A stretch of 64,000 bases of DNA from Boudabousia marimammalium (GCF_001936115.1 NZ_MPDM01000004.1:62001-126000); one strand, 5' to 3'. Counted from the stretch's first letter, positions 16,937 to 26,970 are shown. Notes: generated from the sequence alone by a model not told the origin. Made by a program: numbers and translations.

Positions 16937-18877
16937 TCACTGCTGGTTTAGTCTCTCCAATGCGGCCCTTACCACGACCGGATCGACAGTCCTCCACATC
17001 TTAGGAAGAGAACTCATGATGAAAGACCCGTATTGCTTGGTGCGTACCCGCGGGTCGAGAATAGCCACCACGCCGCGATCCGTAGCGCGACGGAGCAACC
17101 GTCCAGCCCCCTGAGCCATCAACAAGGCAGCCTGAGACAAAGAAATCTGCATAAACGCGTTTCCGCCATTACGGCTCACGGCCTCCGAGCGGGCTTTAAC
17201 CAAAGGATCGTCCGGGCGGGGGAAAGGAATCCGATCAATCACCACTAGGCGACAAGAATCACCGGGCACATCCACCCCCTGCCAAAGCGATAAGGTGCCC
17301 ACCAGGCAGGAGTCTTCATCTTCTTTAAACTGATTGATTAGAGTGGGTAGCACGTCATCACCTTGACAGTACACGGTCAAATCCGTGTCAGAGCGGAGCC
17401 GTTCTGCTGCCAGCTCTGCACCTTTCCGAGACGAATAGAGGGCTAGCACTCCCCCTCGTGCAGCCTCAGCCAAGTCCACTAGCTCCTGTAAAGCTTGCTC
17501 AGTCGGACCCTCGCGACCCGGTGGTGGGAGATGCTCAGCCACGTAGATGATGCCTTGCTTAGGATAGTCGAAAGGTGAGCCCACATCTACGCCACGCCAG
17601 AGCTTATCTGACCATTCAATACCGGTTTGCCGTGCCATCACCAAAAAATCACCACCTATATCCAAGGTGGCTGACGTCAAAATAGTGGTATGCTCAGCCC
17701 ACAGCGACGAAGCCAACATTCTTGAAACCTGCAAAGGCGCGGCAGATAGATGCGGGTTGCTGTCGCGATCACGAGAAACCCAGCGAGCCACGCTCTCATC
17801 ATGCGCTAACAGGACACTAAGTTCCTCCGCTAATTGTCCGGCCATATTTTTCGCTAGGGTCAGCCCATGACCGGCAGAGTCTGAAGATAATCTTTCAAGG
17901 TGCTTCATTACATCTAGGGTTGCAGCCATTGCAATCCGTAGCGCTTCCTCGAAAGCTTCCGGACCGCTCCCTCGAATCAGCCCCTCAGGCATTTTCCGCA
18001 TTTCTTGGTCGAGGGCACGTCCGGCTGCCACTAAATCATCAGTGCCGGTCTTACCATTACGGCGAATACTTTCAGCGACACTCTTCAAACTATTACCTGA
18101 AGTGGAAACCGTGGCCTGGGAACGCGCAATACTTTCCAGCTCATGGGCTTCATCCACAACAATGCAGTCAAACTCAGGTAGCACCGTTGACTTCCCAACC
18201 GCGTGTATGCCTAAGAGGGCATGGTTAGTAACCACTATTTGAGCTTTCTGGCAGTTCTCCCTCGCCTGCATTGCGAAACAGTCTTCCACCATGGGGCAGT
18301 TCCGCCCTAAACAGTCACGTTTGCTAACGGAAACGGCACGCCAAGCTCGTTCAGAAACACCAGGAACCAGATCATCCCTGTCACCGGTTTCCGTCTCTTC
18401 CGCCCAGGCCCGCACCCGCTGCACTTCAGCTCCAAGGGCAGTGAGAGAATCGCTGGAATCCGAATCAGAAAAATCGCTGGGATCAGCAAATAGAGTATCT
18501 TGTGGATAGCCGCCGCCTAGTTTGAACTGGCAAACATAGTTGTTCCAACCTTTCAGCAGGGCAACCCGGGGAATAGTCGGCGCTTCCTCGGCCAATACCT
18601 GTAACACCTGGGGGACATCCTGCGTGAGTATCTGCCGTTGCAGACCCAAGGTCGCGGTCGACACGATAGCGCGCTCACCGGTAGCTAGGCAATGCGTCAT
18701 CAAAGGAGTCAGGTAGCCCAAGGATTTACCAGTACCCGTGCCCGCCTGGACCAGCAGGTGGCTTCCCTTATGCAGGGCTTCTTCCACCTCTGCAACCATC
18801 TGACGTTGACCTTCCCTGACCACGCCGCCCATCTCGGCGACAACTTGATCAAGTAAGTCTAAAGCGGCACTAGCCAT
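16937..18877 (-). CDS. DinG-family ATP-dependent DNA helicase (XPD-like, Fe-S)
   Basis: This superfamily 2 helicase (646 residues) probably unwinds structured DNA in repair. It shows Walker A QAGTGTGKSLGYL near residue 45, the DEAH box (CIVVDEAHELE), motif III TSATL and the C-terminal SLWQGVDVPG and QGAGRLLRR motifs. Four cysteines between the first motifs (NNYVCQFK, KRDCLGRNC, EDCF) fit the Fe-S cluster of XPD/DinG enzymes. Its ATG overlaps the hflX stop by 8 bases, so hflX and this gene form one translationally coupled unit, as in many Actinobacteria. Confidence 0.9.
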   Translation of the reverse strand: MASAALDLLDQVVAEMGGVVREGQRQMVAEVEEALHKGSHLLVQAGTGTGKSLGYLTPLMTHCLATGERAIVSTATLGLQRQILTQDVPQVLQVLAEEAPTIPRVALLKGWNNYVCQFKLGGGYPQDTLFADPSDFSDSDSSDSLTALGAEVQRVRAWAEETETGDRDDLVPGVSERAWRAVSVSKRDCLGRNCPMVEDCFAMQARENCQKAQIVVTNHALLGIHAVGKSTVLPEFDCIVVDEAHELESIARSQATVSTSGNSLKSVAESIRRNGKTGTDDLVAAGRALDQEMRKMPEGLIRGSGPEAFEEALRIAMAATLDVMKHLERLSSDSAGHGLTLAKNMAGQLAEELSVLLAHDESVARWVSRDRDSNPHLSAAPLQVSRMLASSLWAEHTTILTSATLDIGGDFLVMARQTGIEWSDKLWRGVDVGSPFDYPKQGIIYVAEHLPPPGREGPTEQALQELVDLAEAARGGVLALYSSRKGAELAAERLRSDTDLTVYCQGDDVLPTLINQFKEDEDSCLVGTLSLWQGVDVPGDSCRLVVIDRIPFPRPDDPLVKARSEAVSRNGGNAFMQISLSQAALLMAQGAGRLLRRATDRGVVAILDPRVRTKQYGSFIMSSLPKMWRTVDPVVVRAALERLNQQ

Positions 18878-20354
18878 CGGCCGCCTCAGTCAGTTGAGAC
18901 GCCAAATAGGAATCAACAAAAGCATGCAGCTGGTATCCCTGATCGGTATGATCCAAAGAGATTACCTCTCCCTCTTCATGGGCGCGCGAAACCAAATCGC
19001 CGCGAGAGTATGGCACCAAGAGATCAAGTTCTACCTCAGGAACGGGCAGCTGGCGAGCAATCATATCTTTCAGCTGCTCCAGCCCCTGACCAGTATGCGC
19101 CGAAACGACCACACTATTGGCGTATTCACTGCGAAGTCGTGCAATCTGTTCAGCCGAGGCCAGGTCGGCTTTATTCAACACAATAATCTGTGGCAAATCT
19201 GAAGCGCCCTCGATATCTGCCAAGACTTGACGGACCGCCTGCACCTGCCCTTCCGGGTCAGGGTGGGCGGCATCAACCACATGTAAAATCAGGTCGGCTT
19301 CACCTACCTCTTCCAAAGATGAGCGGAAAGCTTCAACTAGCTCGTGCGGCAGGTTACGCACAAAGCCGACGGTATCGGTAAGTGTATAGTCCCGCCCATC
19401 CGGGGTGCGCGCCTTACGCACAGTCGGGTCTAAGGTTGCGAAAAGCGCATCTTGAACCATCACTTGCGCATCCGTAAGACGGTTAATCAAGGAGGATTTA
19501 CCCGCGTTCGTGTAGCCGGCAATGGCAACAGAGGGCACCCCGCCGCGGCGCCGGGTTGCCCGCATAGTGGAGCGAGAAGGAGCCATTGCCGCGATTTCCT
19601 TGCGGAGCTTCGCCATGCGCTGATGGATCCGCCTGCGATCGAGCTCAATCTTGGTTTCACCAGGGCCACGGGAGCCAATCCCCGCACCGCCAGCTACCCG
19701 GCCACCGGCCTGACGGGACATCGATTCACCCCAGCCACGCAAACGAGGCAACAGGTACTCAAGCTGCGCTAATTCCACCTGAGCTTTACCTTCACGAGAC
19801 TTCGCGTGCTGCGCAAAAATGTCCAAAATCAAAGCGGTCCGATCCACCACCTTGACTTTCACTACGTCTTCTAAGCCGCGGCGTTGTGAGGGAGCCAAAT
19901 CAGTGTCAACAATTACCGTGTCAGCGCCTGTGCTTTTTACGATTTCCGCTAGTTCACGGGCTTTACCTTTGCCCAGATAGGTGGCAGGATCAGGAGTCTG
20001 CCGTCTTTGCAGCACCCCGTCTAAAACTTCTGATCCGGCTGTTTCAGCCAGTGCCGCTAGTTCCCGTAGAGAGTTCTCCGCATCCTCGGCGCTGCCCTCA
20101 GACCAAACTCCAACCAGAACAACTTTCTCCAACCGAATTTTTCGGTATTCCACCTCAGAGACGTCTTCTAGTTCGGTACCGAGGTTGCCCACCCTTTTCA
20201 TGCGGGCACGAGCTTCACGCTCAATTTCGCCAGCCTCATGCCAATCAGAATGCCCGCCAGTTGACTGCAAGGCCGTTCCGAGACGAGCTAGTACGCGCGC
20301 AGCAACGTCTTCGCCTCTTTGTTTTTCATTGGCTGTTTCAGGTGTGACCGTCAC
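18870..20354 (-). CDS. hflX: HflX, ribosome-associated GTPase
   Basis: HflX binds the 50S subunit, hydrolyses GTP and splits stalled ribosomes. The 494-residue protein has the HflX N-terminal domain (TYLGKGKARELAEIVKSTGADTVI, then a Gly/Arg linker GESMSRQAGGRVAGGAGIGSRG) and a G domain with G1 GYTNAGKSSLINRL, G3 DTVGF and G4 NKAD. The start is a GTG with GAGAGGATAATTA before it. In M. tuberculosis dapF lies between miaA and hflX; here an unrelated plus-strand methyltransferase gene takes that place. Confidence 0.95.
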   Translation of the reverse strand: MTVTPETANEKQRGEDVAARVLARLGTALQSTGGHSDWHEAGEIEREARARMKRVGNLGTELEDVSEVEYRKIRLEKVVLVGVWSEGSAEDAENSLRELAALAETAGSEVLDGVLQRRQTPDPATYLGKGKARELAEIVKSTGADTVIVDTDLAPSQRRGLEDVVKVKVVDRTALILDIFAQHAKSREGKAQVELAQLEYLLPRLRGWGESMSRQAGGRVAGGAGIGSRGPGETKIELDRRRIHQRMAKLRKEIAAMAPSRSTMRATRRRGGVPSVAIAGYTNAGKSSLINRLTDAQVMVQDALFATLDPTVRKARTPDGRDYTLTDTVGFVRNLPHELVEAFRSSLEEVGEADLILHVVDAAHPDPEGQVQAVRQVLADIEGASDLPQIIVLNKADLASAEQIARLRSEYANSVVVSAHTGQGLEQLKDMIARQLPVPEVELDLLVPYSRGDLVSRAHEEGEVISLDHTDQGYQLHAFVDSYLASQLTEAADG

Positions 20355-20452
20355 TAATTATCCTCTCATTGTTTATCTTCCAGTTTGTCACGTTTTCTCC
20401 GCTTTCACCTCAGCACACACGAAGCTGTGTAAAACACGCTAAATTAGTAGCG

Positions 20453-21100
20453 ATGAGTGAACATTATTTTAGTGATACGAATCCGGCTACGGCCACAGAA
20501 ATCACGCGTAAAGAGATACGGATTCGCGGGCGAAGCTATCAGATTGCCCTCGCCCCGAAGGTTTTTTCGGCTAACCGGTTAGATTTAGCAACCCAGGTAC
20601 TTTTGGATTTTGTCCCACCCCCCACCGGGCGGGCCCTAGATTTAGGTTGCGGCTGGGGACCGATCACCTTAGCTTTGGCTGCCGAGCTTAACGAAGGCGA
20701 GGGAGCGCGGCCACAAACCATTCGTGATGCAAAAGTTCTGGCAGTGGATGTGAACCCGAGGGCGCTACAGCTTACCGAAGAAAACCTGCACGCTAATCAA
20801 CTGCCCGGAGTAAGGGTCTGTAGGGCTGAAGAGGCTCTCGCAGAGTGTCTCGCGGAGGGCCTAGATTTTGACACTATCTGGTCTAATCCCCCCGTGCGGA
20901 TTGGTAAAGAAGCACTACATGAGTTGCTTTCCCGTTGGCTTCCTTTGCTTTCTGAAAGCGGAACCGCATATTTGGTGATTGGTAATAACCTGGGCGCTAA
21001 GTCTCTTTTACAGTGGCTCCAAGAAACCGGCTGGGACGCGCAGAAAGTTAAGTCAAAGAAAGGTTTCGCTATCTTACAGGTGCGTCACCAGCAGTCTTAG
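20453..21100 (+). CDS. RsmC-like class I SAM-dependent methyltransferase
   Basis: The 215-residue enzyme resembles the C-terminal half of rRNA guanine-N2 methyltransferases of the RsmC/RlmG type. It has the SAM loop ALDLGCGWGPITLALAAEL, an acidic residue after strand 2 (VLAVDVNPRALQLTEENL) and the NPP catalytic motif (IWSNPPVRIGKEALHELL). The target base is not known. I start at the ATG at 20453; it has no Shine-Dalgarno but a TAAATT hexamer ends exactly 7 bases before it, which suggests a leaderless mRNA. Its stop overlaps that of convergent miaA inside a 16-base palindrome (CAGTCTT-AG-AAGACTG). Confidence 0.82.
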   Translation: MSEHYFSDTNPATATEITRKEIRIRGRSYQIALAPKVFSANRLDLATQVLLDFVPPPTGRALDLGCGWGPITLALAAELNEGEGARPQTIRDAKVLAVDVNPRALQLTEENLHANQLPGVRVCRAEEALAECLAEGLDFDTIWSNPPVRIGKEALHELLSRWLPLLSESGTAYLVIGNNLGAKSLLQWLQETGWDAQKVKSKKGFAILQVRHQQS

Positions 21101-22023
21101 AAGACTGAATCTTTCGCTGCTGCTTGTTCGATAAATTTGAGTGCCTGATGAAGTATGCTTTCCGCGGGCTGCGGGGTGTTAATCCAGTGAATCCGCGGGT
21201 CGCGGCGGAACCATTTGATCTGTCTGCGCGCCAGCTGTCGGGTCGCTAGCGCAATCGATTCGATTGCTTCAGCCTCGGTCATCTTCCCGTCTAGAACGGC
21301 AAGGGCTTGGGCATACCCGGTTGCCCGGGAAGAGGTTTTCCCCTCTCTGAGTCCTTGCGGAATCAAAGCTGCGGTTTCTTCAATCAGGCCGTCTTTGAAC
21401 ATCTGCTGCGTACGCAACATAATATTGCGGTCAAGGTGCTCTAGGTCTGGACGCAAGCCGATTTGTACCGTTGGTTTCACATAGGTGTAGTCGGGAAGGT
21501 TAGCGCTAAAAGGTTTACCGGTGAGGGCAATGACTTCAAGAGCACGAATCACCCGGCGTAGATTAGGTGCTTCAATCCGCTCTGCGGCGATTGGGTCCTG
21601 TTCCGCCAGCCTGCGATGCATTACGGCGGGGCCCTGCTTCTCAGCCTCAGCTTCCAACTGGGCCCGCAGCTTTGAATCGGTGCCAGGAAATTCGATTCTA
21701 TCTAACAGAGCACGCAAGTAGAGCCCTGAACCTCCGGTGACGATAGGGGTAGTGCCATTGTTCTCTAAACTCTGAAGCTGTTCTCGCGCAGCTTTTTGGT
21801 AGGCAGCCACCGAAGCCTCATCAGTCACCTCTAGGACATCCAGCTGATAGTGGTCAATCCCTTGACGTTCCGTTAAGGTCGCTTTCGCGGTGCCGATATC
21901 CATACCACGATAGAGTTGCATCGCATCCGCGCTAATGATGGCGGCGGGAGAAAGCTGCTGCGCCACAGAGATGGATAGCCCGGTTTTCCCTGAGGCGGTG
22001 GGTCCTACTATCGCTATAATCAC
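21097..22023 (-). CDS. miaA: MiaA, tRNA dimethylallyltransferase
   Basis: MiaA adds a dimethylallyl group from DMAPP to N6 of A37 in tRNAs that read UNN codons. The product has the P-loop IVGPTASGKTGLSI at the N-terminus, DAMQLYRGMDIGTAKATLTER and the catalytic/anticodon-loop motifs GGSGLYLRALLD and ATRQLARRQIKWFRRD. I prefer the GTG at 22023 to the GTG at 22047: it gives the normal N-terminus and has a good -10 (TACAAT, 22030-22035) 6 bases ahead, consistent with leaderless expression. MiaB, encoded nearby, acts on the product. Confidence 0.93.
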   Translation of the reverse strand: MIIAIVGPTASGKTGLSISVAQQLSPAAIISADAMQLYRGMDIGTAKATLTERQGIDHYQLDVLEVTDEASVAAYQKAAREQLQSLENNGTTPIVTGGSGLYLRALLDRIEFPGTDSKLRAQLEAEAEKQGPAVMHRRLAEQDPIAAERIEAPNLRRVIRALEVIALTGKPFSANLPDYTYVKPTVQIGLRPDLEHLDRNIMLRTQQMFKDGLIEETAALIPQGLREGKTSSRATGYAQALAVLDGKMTEAEAIESIALATRQLARRQIKWFRRDPRIHWINTPQPAESILHQALKFIEQAAAKDSVF

Positions 22024-22111
22024 CAGCCTATTGTATCTGCTCCGCACCGAAGTGGAAGGCTGAGCTAGCGGCGATAGCCCGCACTTTCCCTCAGCGCGCT
22101 AAACTGGAAGG

Positions 22112-22549
22112 GTGAGTAATGAGATTCTTCCCGTCACCTATGAACGGATTATGGCACAACTTCGCGCTGATCGGATTCCGCACGTGCTGACCGCTCAAAC
22201 CGGCCCAATTCTGGCGGTGCCGCTACCTGCCATTTTGAACTACACGATTAGTGAGGGCGGCGGACTGACGGTGACAGGTCAGTGGAATCGGACGCTTCAT
22301 ACCAGCCATATTTCTGCCGCACGGTCCGCTTGCGCAGAATATAACCGCACCCATGCGGGACCGGCTTTGCACCCGCAAATGGACGACTCTGGTGCCGTCA
22401 ATATTGTTGGCTCTGCATTGGGCTGGACTGTGGAAGGCGTAGATGATGATCAGCTTCGCGCCTGCATCCACGACACCGCCAATCAGTTCATTGATGCCAG
22501 TAATTTCTTGGACGCCCAGTTCCCTGATAACTGGAAAGAAGGAGCTTAA
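22112..22549 (+). CDS. YbjN-domain-like protein, first of a tandem pair
   Basis: This soluble 145-residue protein resembles actinobacterial YbjN-domain proteins (alpha/beta, type III chaperone-like fold, unknown function). Features are TYERIMAQLRADRIPHVL, a central GQWNR stretch and a C-terminal acidic helix (DDQLRACIHDTANQFIDASNFLDAQFPDNW). It starts with GTG; a TAAACT hexamer ends 6 bases earlier, so a leaderless message is likely. The next gene is the same length and shares the layout (E..R.EA.L...I), and starts 1 base after this stop. The pair is divergent from miaA. Confidence 0.65.
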   Translation: MSNEILPVTYERIMAQLRADRIPHVLTAQTGPILAVPLPAILNYTISEGGGLTVTGQWNRTLHTSHISAARSACAEYNRTHAGPALHPQMDDSGAVNIVGSALGWTVEGVDDDQLRACIHDTANQFIDASNFLDAQFPDNWKEGA

Positions 22550-22550
22550 C

Positions 22551-22988
22551 ATGGCGCAGGCAACAGTCACAGTAGAGCGTATCGAAGCCAGCTTATTGGA
22601 GCAGGGATACAGCACCAGCCGCCTCGATAATGGGGTTCTTTCTGGTATCTGGAATGGGCAGGAGATTAATATTTCTTGCTCACGGGACTGGCTGCGGGTG
22701 GAAACCTCATGGGATCCAGCGCGCTGGTCAGACGTGTACTCCACCCTGCCGGAGGACACTCAGTTGGAGTTAGCCACGCTGGCCTGCGAGCAGTGGAATT
22801 CGACGCACGTGCAACCGCGCGCCTATCCTCTGCATGAGCCTACCGGCTGGTTCATCAACCTGGATGTGGTGGCTGGTTGCCGCCACGGCTGGAATGACCA
22901 GCAGTTGACTGCTTACCTGACTTTCGCGTTGACGGCTGCCGTGATGGGGGCCGAGGACGTATCGGCTTTCCTGCCGCCGCTAGTTTGA
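22551..22988 (+). CDS. YbjN-domain-like protein, second of a tandem pair
   Basis: This 145-residue product is a probable paralogue of the gene just upstream: [18 protein letters not shown] matches the opening [35 protein letters not shown] matches the central strand region, and [29 protein letters not shown] matches the C-terminal helix. Its ribosome site (GAAGGAG) lies within the last codons of the first gene, so the two are coupled and may form a heterodimer; that is inference. The frame is open upstream to 22443, but the ATG at 22551 is the supported start. The last 9 bases overlap the end of convergent miaB. Confidence 0.65.
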   Translation: MAQATVTVERIEASLLEQGYSTSRLDNGVLSGIWNGQEINISCSRDWLRVETSWDPARWSDVYSTLPEDTQLELATLACEQWNSTHVQPRAYPLHEPTGWFINLDVVAGCRHGWNDQQLTAYLTFALTAAVMGAEDVSAFLPPLV

Positions 22989-24488
22989 ACGAATCCGCGG
23001 CATTCCAATGCCGATGGCAGTGGATTGCGCCTCTTTCAAGGACTCTTGCTGGGCCTGCCAAGCATCGCCGGCCCGGGTGGCACGCAAACGGTATTCTCCG
23101 CCTTCCAAAGCTGAATCAGCCACGAGGTGATGCGGCGCACCATAAGTGACCCGGGCAGTGACCATATCTCCTGGCCGGGGACGGGGAGCATCCTTCGGTA
23201 GCGCCACATGCACCAGTCGGTTATCTGCGGCACGTCCGGTCACTCGCAGGCTTTCTTCATCCTTGCGTCCTTCACCCTCGGCAATCAAAACATCGACTAG
23301 GCGACCTTCTTGACGTTTGTTTTCTTCGAGGGAGATACGCTCCTGCAAAGCCACCAGCTCCTGGTAGCGTTCTTTCTTAACATGTTCAGGAACTTGATCA
23401 TCACGGTCAGCGGCAGGGGTTCCCGGTCGCGGAGAGTATAAGAACGTGAAGGCAGAAGCGAATCGGGACTGCTCAACAACCTCCAGAGTTTGCTGGAAAT
23501 CTGCATCAGTTTCGCCGGGGAAGCCCACAATAATATCAGTGGTGATAGCGGCTTCGGGAATGTACTCACGGACGGTGTCTAGAATCCGGTTGAACTTGGA
23601 GCGACGGTAGCTGCGGCGCATCTGCCGCAAAATATCGTCAGAGCCAGACTGTAAGGGCATGTGGAGGCTGGGCATCATGGTCTCGGTTTCCGCCATCGCG
23701 TGAATCACGTCATCGGTGAAAGCCGCCGGATGCGGGGAGGTAAAACGAACCCGCTCCAAGCCTTCAACCTCCCCAGTGGCGCGAAGCAACTTCGCGAAGG
23801 CACCTCTATCGCCAAAGCTAACGCCATATGAGTTTACGTTCTGCCCCAGCAGAGTAACTTCAATGGCCCCCTTGTCTACTACCGCGGCAACTTCAGCGAG
23901 GACATCTCCAGGCCTGCGGTCGCGTTCTTTGCCACGTAGGTGCGGCACAATGCAGAAAGTGCAGGTGTTGTTGCAGCCGACGGAAATCGATACCCAGGCT
24001 GCGTAGACGCTTTCACGTTTAGTGGGAAGGGTGGAGGGGAAAGTTTTCAGGGACTCTTCTAGTTCCACGGCGGCTTCCGCGTTATGGCGGGCCCGCTCCA
24101 AGAGCACCGGCAGTACGTCAATATTGTGGGTGCCGAAGATGGCGTCGACCCAAGGCGCTTTCTCTAGGATCCTTTCACCCATTTGTTGAGCGAAGCATCC
24201 ACCCACCGCAATCTGCATTCCGGGGCGTTCGCGTTTCACGGAGGCTAGCTGGCCGAGGTTACCGTACAGTCTGGTGGCAGCATTCTCACGGACAGAACAG
24301 GTGTTGAGCACAACTACGTCGGCGCCCCCATCTCCGGCTTCGGTGGCACGGGCGCTTAGTTCAGGAACCGTGGTAACGTCAACTAGACCTGCTTGCTCAA
24401 GTAGGCCAGCCATCCGCTCAGAGTCGTGGACGTTCATCTGACAGCCCAGCGTGCGGATCATATAGGTACGTGGAAGTGAAGTAGTCAT
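22980..24488 (-). CDS. miaB: MiaB, tRNA-2-methylthio-N6-dimethylallyladenosine synthase
   Basis: MiaB is a radical-SAM methylthiotransferase that converts i6A37 to ms2i6A37 in tRNA. The 502-residue enzyme has the UPF0004 domain with three cluster cysteines ([25 protein letters not shown]), the radical-SAM CxxxCxxC motif [12 protein letters not shown] near residue 165, and a C-terminal TRAM domain ([14 protein letters not shown]...). The ATG has no Shine-Dalgarno, but TATTAT lies exactly 7 bases upstream, consistent with a leaderless transcript. Both MiaA and MiaB lie within 3.4 kb. Confidence 0.95.
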   Translation of the reverse strand: MTTSLPRTYMIRTLGCQMNVHDSERMAGLLEQAGLVDVTTVPELSARATEAGDGGADVVVLNTCSVRENAATRLYGNLGQLASVKRERPGMQIAVGGCFAQQMGERILEKAPWVDAIFGTHNIDVLPVLLERARHNAEAAVELEESLKTFPSTLPTKRESVYAAWVSISVGCNNTCTFCIVPHLRGKERDRRPGDVLAEVAAVVDKGAIEVTLLGQNVNSYGVSFGDRGAFAKLLRATGEVEGLERVRFTSPHPAAFTDDVIHAMAETETMMPSLHMPLQSGSDDILRQMRRSYRRSKFNRILDTVREYIPEAAITTDIIVGFPGETDADFQQTLEVVEQSRFASAFTFLYSPRPGTPAADRDDQVPEHVKKERYQELVALQERISLEENKRQEGRLVDVLIAEGEGRKDEESLRVTGRAADNRLVHVALPKDAPRPRPGDMVTARVTYGAPHHLVADSALEGGEYRLRATRAGDAWQAQQESLKEAQSTAIGIGMPRIRSN

Positions 24489-24516
24489 CTTGTCAATAAT
24501 AAGCAGGGAACAAAAA

Positions 24517-25017
24517 TTATTCTTCTGAGCTGGAAGCTAAATCCTCTGCGAACTGTCGAAGTTGCTGCAAAGCCAAGGAAATAGCGGCCTTAACCGCATC
24601 TTCTCTGACTTCTTGACGCGATCCATCACTAACGCTCTTTTTGGTGACAGTTTTCGTTCCTAATGATACTCCCACATAGAAAGTGCCCGCTGGAACACGA
24701 CCATCTGGCCCCGGTCCCGCTACCCCCGTAGTAGAGAGGCCAAGATCAGCGCTGAGACGTTGACGGATTCCCTCACTCATTTCCGCAGCAGTGAACGCAT
24801 TATAAGGACCATGCTGCACTAAGAAGTCGCGATCAACGCCAAGCTCACTGGTTTTTAGGTCCAGCTGGTAGGTGACTATGCCGCCTCGAACCACTGTAGA
24901 GGCACCCGGCACTGAGACAAGTCTGCCGCACAGTAATCCCCCGGTGAGGGACTCGGCGCAAGCAATGGAAAGACCATACACTTTCGCCAAAGCAATGAGT
25001 TCGTTTTCTTCTGTCAT
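24517..25017 (-). CDS. CinA C-terminal-domain amidase (PncC-type nicotinamide-nucleotide amidase)
   Basis: The 166-residue protein is the stand-alone CinA C-terminal domain. Members hydrolyse nicotinamide mononucleotide to nicotinate mononucleotide in NAD recycling. Visible motifs are [24 protein letters not shown] (active-site region), [17 protein letters not shown] and [22 protein letters not shown]. The N-terminal MoaB-like half of long CinA proteins is absent. It lies downstream of recX; in many Actinobacteria it is between pgsA and clgR. The ATG lacks a Shine-Dalgarno and has TAGGCT 6 bases upstream. Confidence 0.88.
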   Translation of the reverse strand: MTEENELIALAKVYGLSIACAESLTGGLLCGRLVSVPGASTVVRGGIVTYQLDLKTSELGVDRDFLVQHGPYNAFTAAEMSEGIRQRLSADLGLSTTGVAGPGPDGRVPAGTFYVGVSLGTKTVTKKSVSDGSRQEVREDAVKAAISLALQQLRQFAEDLASSSEE

Positions 25018-25046
25018 AGCTACAGCCTACTGTGTGAAAGTAGATT

Positions 25047-25616
25047 CTACCGGTCCAAACCCAATGCAGAAATCGGTTCATCTCCGTTAGTCTCATCGCA
25101 ACGGGTAATCGCGGACCGCGCACAGTCCATGGCTAGGCCCGGCGGGTAACCCTTCCGAGAAAGCAGCGAAATGATCCTGCGCAGACGCTTCTGATAGTCC
25201 AGTCCGACAGTGGTCTTAGCCTTTTTCAAAGCCAGGTTACGCGCTGCTTCTGCTTCCATTTCCTGATCAATCTGTGCGAGCGCAGTTTCAGCAATTTCTC
25301 CGCTAATCCCCCGTTTGCTGAGCTCCATCCTCAAGCATCTTAGGGAGAGCCCCTTCATGGCGTATTGGGTACGCACCAGCATTTGCGCATAAGCTGCATC
25401 ATCTAGCAGACCCACATTGCTCAAGCGCTCCACTACTTCAGCGCAAACCTCTGGTTGATAGCCGCGCACCCGCAGTTTTTGCTCAATCTGGGCGCAAGGG
25501 TAGGCACGTTGATCAAGGAGCCGCAGAGCGTATTCGCGAGCCCCCTCTAGTGCTTCATCATGAGGTAGAGAGTTATTGCGCTCACGAAGCCGTTGTCCTC
25601 TCTCAGAAACCGGCAT
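25047..25616 (-). CDS. recX: RecX, regulator of RecA
   Basis: RecX binds RecA and limits filament growth. The product has the three-helix repeats of the family: [50 protein letters not shown] and [22 protein letters not shown]. The frame is open to 25715, which would overlap recA by more than 100 bases. I place the start at the ATG at 25616 (189 residues, 14-base overlap with recA); an ATG at 25628 is an alternative. Neither has a clear ribosome site, so translation is probably coupled to recA. Confidence 0.88.
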   Translation of the reverse strand: MPVSERGQRLRERNNSLPHDEALEGAREYALRLLDQRAYPCAQIEQKLRVRGYQPEVCAEVVERLSNVGLLDDAAYAQMLVRTQYAMKGLSLRCLRMELSKRGISGEIAETALAQIDQEMEAEAARNLALKKAKTTVGLDYQKRLRRIISLLSRKGYPPGLAMDCARSAITRCDETNGDEPISALGLDR

Positions 25617-26703
25617 CAGCAGACTCATCCACCTGGTGTTTACTGCCCTTAGCACCCTTTGCGGAAGCAGCAGTATCTGCAACTTCAACACCCTCGGTGT
25701 CAGGTCTAATCCCAAGCTTTACCAGAATCTTGTGTTCAATCTCGTCAGCTAATTCAGGATTGTCAATCAGGAAACGGCGCACATTTTCTTTACCCTGGCC
25801 AAGCTGATCTGCCCCGTAAGTAAACCAAGAACCGGATTTCTTAATAATTCCAGCCTCTACGCCCACATCAATCAGGCCGCCCTCACGAGAAATACCTTTC
25901 CCATACATAATGTCAAATTCGGCTTGTTTGAAGGGGGGCGCCATCTTGTTCTTAACAATCTTTGCGCGAGTACGGTTACCGACTGGGTTACCGCCTTCTT
26001 TCAAAGTCTCAATCCTGCGCACGTCAATACGGACCGATGCGTAAAACTTTAGCGCCTTGCCACCAGTGGTGGTTTCTGGAGAACCAAAAAAGACGCCGAT
26101 CTTCTCACGAAGCTGGTTAATGAAGATAGCCGTGGTTCCGGTAGCGGAAAGCGCACCGGTAATCTTGCGCAAGGCTTGACTCATCAAACGAGCTTGGAGA
26201 CCTACATGTGAGTCGCCCATCTCACCTTCAATTTCTGCCTTCGGTACCAAAGCCGCGACCGAGTCAACCACGATTAGGTCAACACCACCGGAGCGAATCA
26301 GCATATCGGTGATCTCAAGGGCCTGCTCACCGGTATCAGGCTGAGAAACTAGTAGATTATCAGTATCAACACCAAGTTTCTTCGCATACTCGGGATCCAA
26401 GGCGTGCTCCGCGTCAATGAAGGCTGCGTTACCACCTTGTGCCTGCACAGAAGCTACCGCATGCAAAGCGACAGTCGTTTTGCCGGAAGATTCAGGGCCG
26501 TAAATCTCAACAACCCTCCCCCGGGGAAGACCGCCTACGCCAAGCGCGACATCCAGTGCAACGGAGCCGGTTGGAATGACTGAGACAGCCGGGCGACTGT
26601 CATCGCCCAAGCGCATTACTGCACCTTTACCAAACTGCTTATCAATCTGTGAGATCGCTAGTTCTAGTGCTTTTGCGCGATCGGTTTTGGGTTTCGCAGC
26701 CAT
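25603..26703 (-). CDS. recA: RecA recombinase
   Basis: RecA forms filaments on single-stranded DNA, drives strand exchange and triggers LexA self-cleavage. The 366-residue protein has Walker [17 protein letters not shown] near residue 70, Walker [12 protein letters not shown], the L2 loop region [31 protein letters not shown] and an acidic C-terminus. No intein is present. The ATG at 26703 has an AAGGAGTCTCA ribosome site; the longer in-frame start at 26766 is not supported. Transcription starts about 180 bases upstream from a promoter containing an SOS box. Confidence 0.98.
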   Translation of the reverse strand: MAAKPKTDRAKALELAISQIDKQFGKGAVMRLGDDSRPAVSVIPTGSVALDVALGVGGLPRGRVVEIYGPESSGKTTVALHAVASVQAQGGNAAFIDAEHALDPEYAKKLGVDTDNLLVSQPDTGEQALEITDMLIRSGGVDLIVVDSVAALVPKAEIEGEMGDSHVGLQARLMSQALRKITGALSATGTTAIFINQLREKIGVFFGSPETTTGGKALKFYASVRIDVRRIETLKEGGNPVGNRTRAKIVKNKMAPPFKQAEFDIMYGKGISREGGLIDVGVEAGIIKKSGSWFTYGADQLGQGKENVRRFLIDNPELADEIEHKILVKLGIRPDTEGVEVADTAASAKGAKGSKHQVDESADAGF

Positions 26704-26889
26704 TGAGACTCCTTCGTGTTGAGATGTCGACTCTCCGCCGTATCGGTTATTCAGGTCATTAATCAAGAACCCCTCTCCGAGGCTCTGAGACGAGCATATG
26801 CACGACCCGGTACATTTTCCTTCGTCCCGACCCCAGGTTGGGGATAAGTTTTCTGTGGAAAACTTTTCGATTCAAAGTCGCCGCCACTA

Positions 26890-26918
26890 ACAATACCTAT
26901 CGAACAGGCGTTCGACAA
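26890..26918 (-). promoter_or_regulatory. recA promoter with embedded LexA box
   Basis: On the minus strand TTGTCG (26913-26918) is followed after exactly 17 bases by TATTGT (26890-26895). The spacer holds the LexA box TCGAACAGGCGTTCGA (26900-26915), whose 6-base arms are perfectly symmetric. It lies about 190 bases before the recA ATG, and no other gene fits in between. The 26704-26889 leader holds nothing else I recognise. Confidence 0.85.
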
Positions 26919-26970
26919 CTCTTAAGTTGGCGTGTCGCCCCCGTATTCCTATCAGAGCAACAATTAAAAC

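Noticed and set aside
22443..22550. Upstream extension of the second YbjN-like gene
   Set aside because: The extension overlaps the first YbjN-like gene in another frame; the ATG at 22551 has a good ribosome site and matches the paralogue's start.
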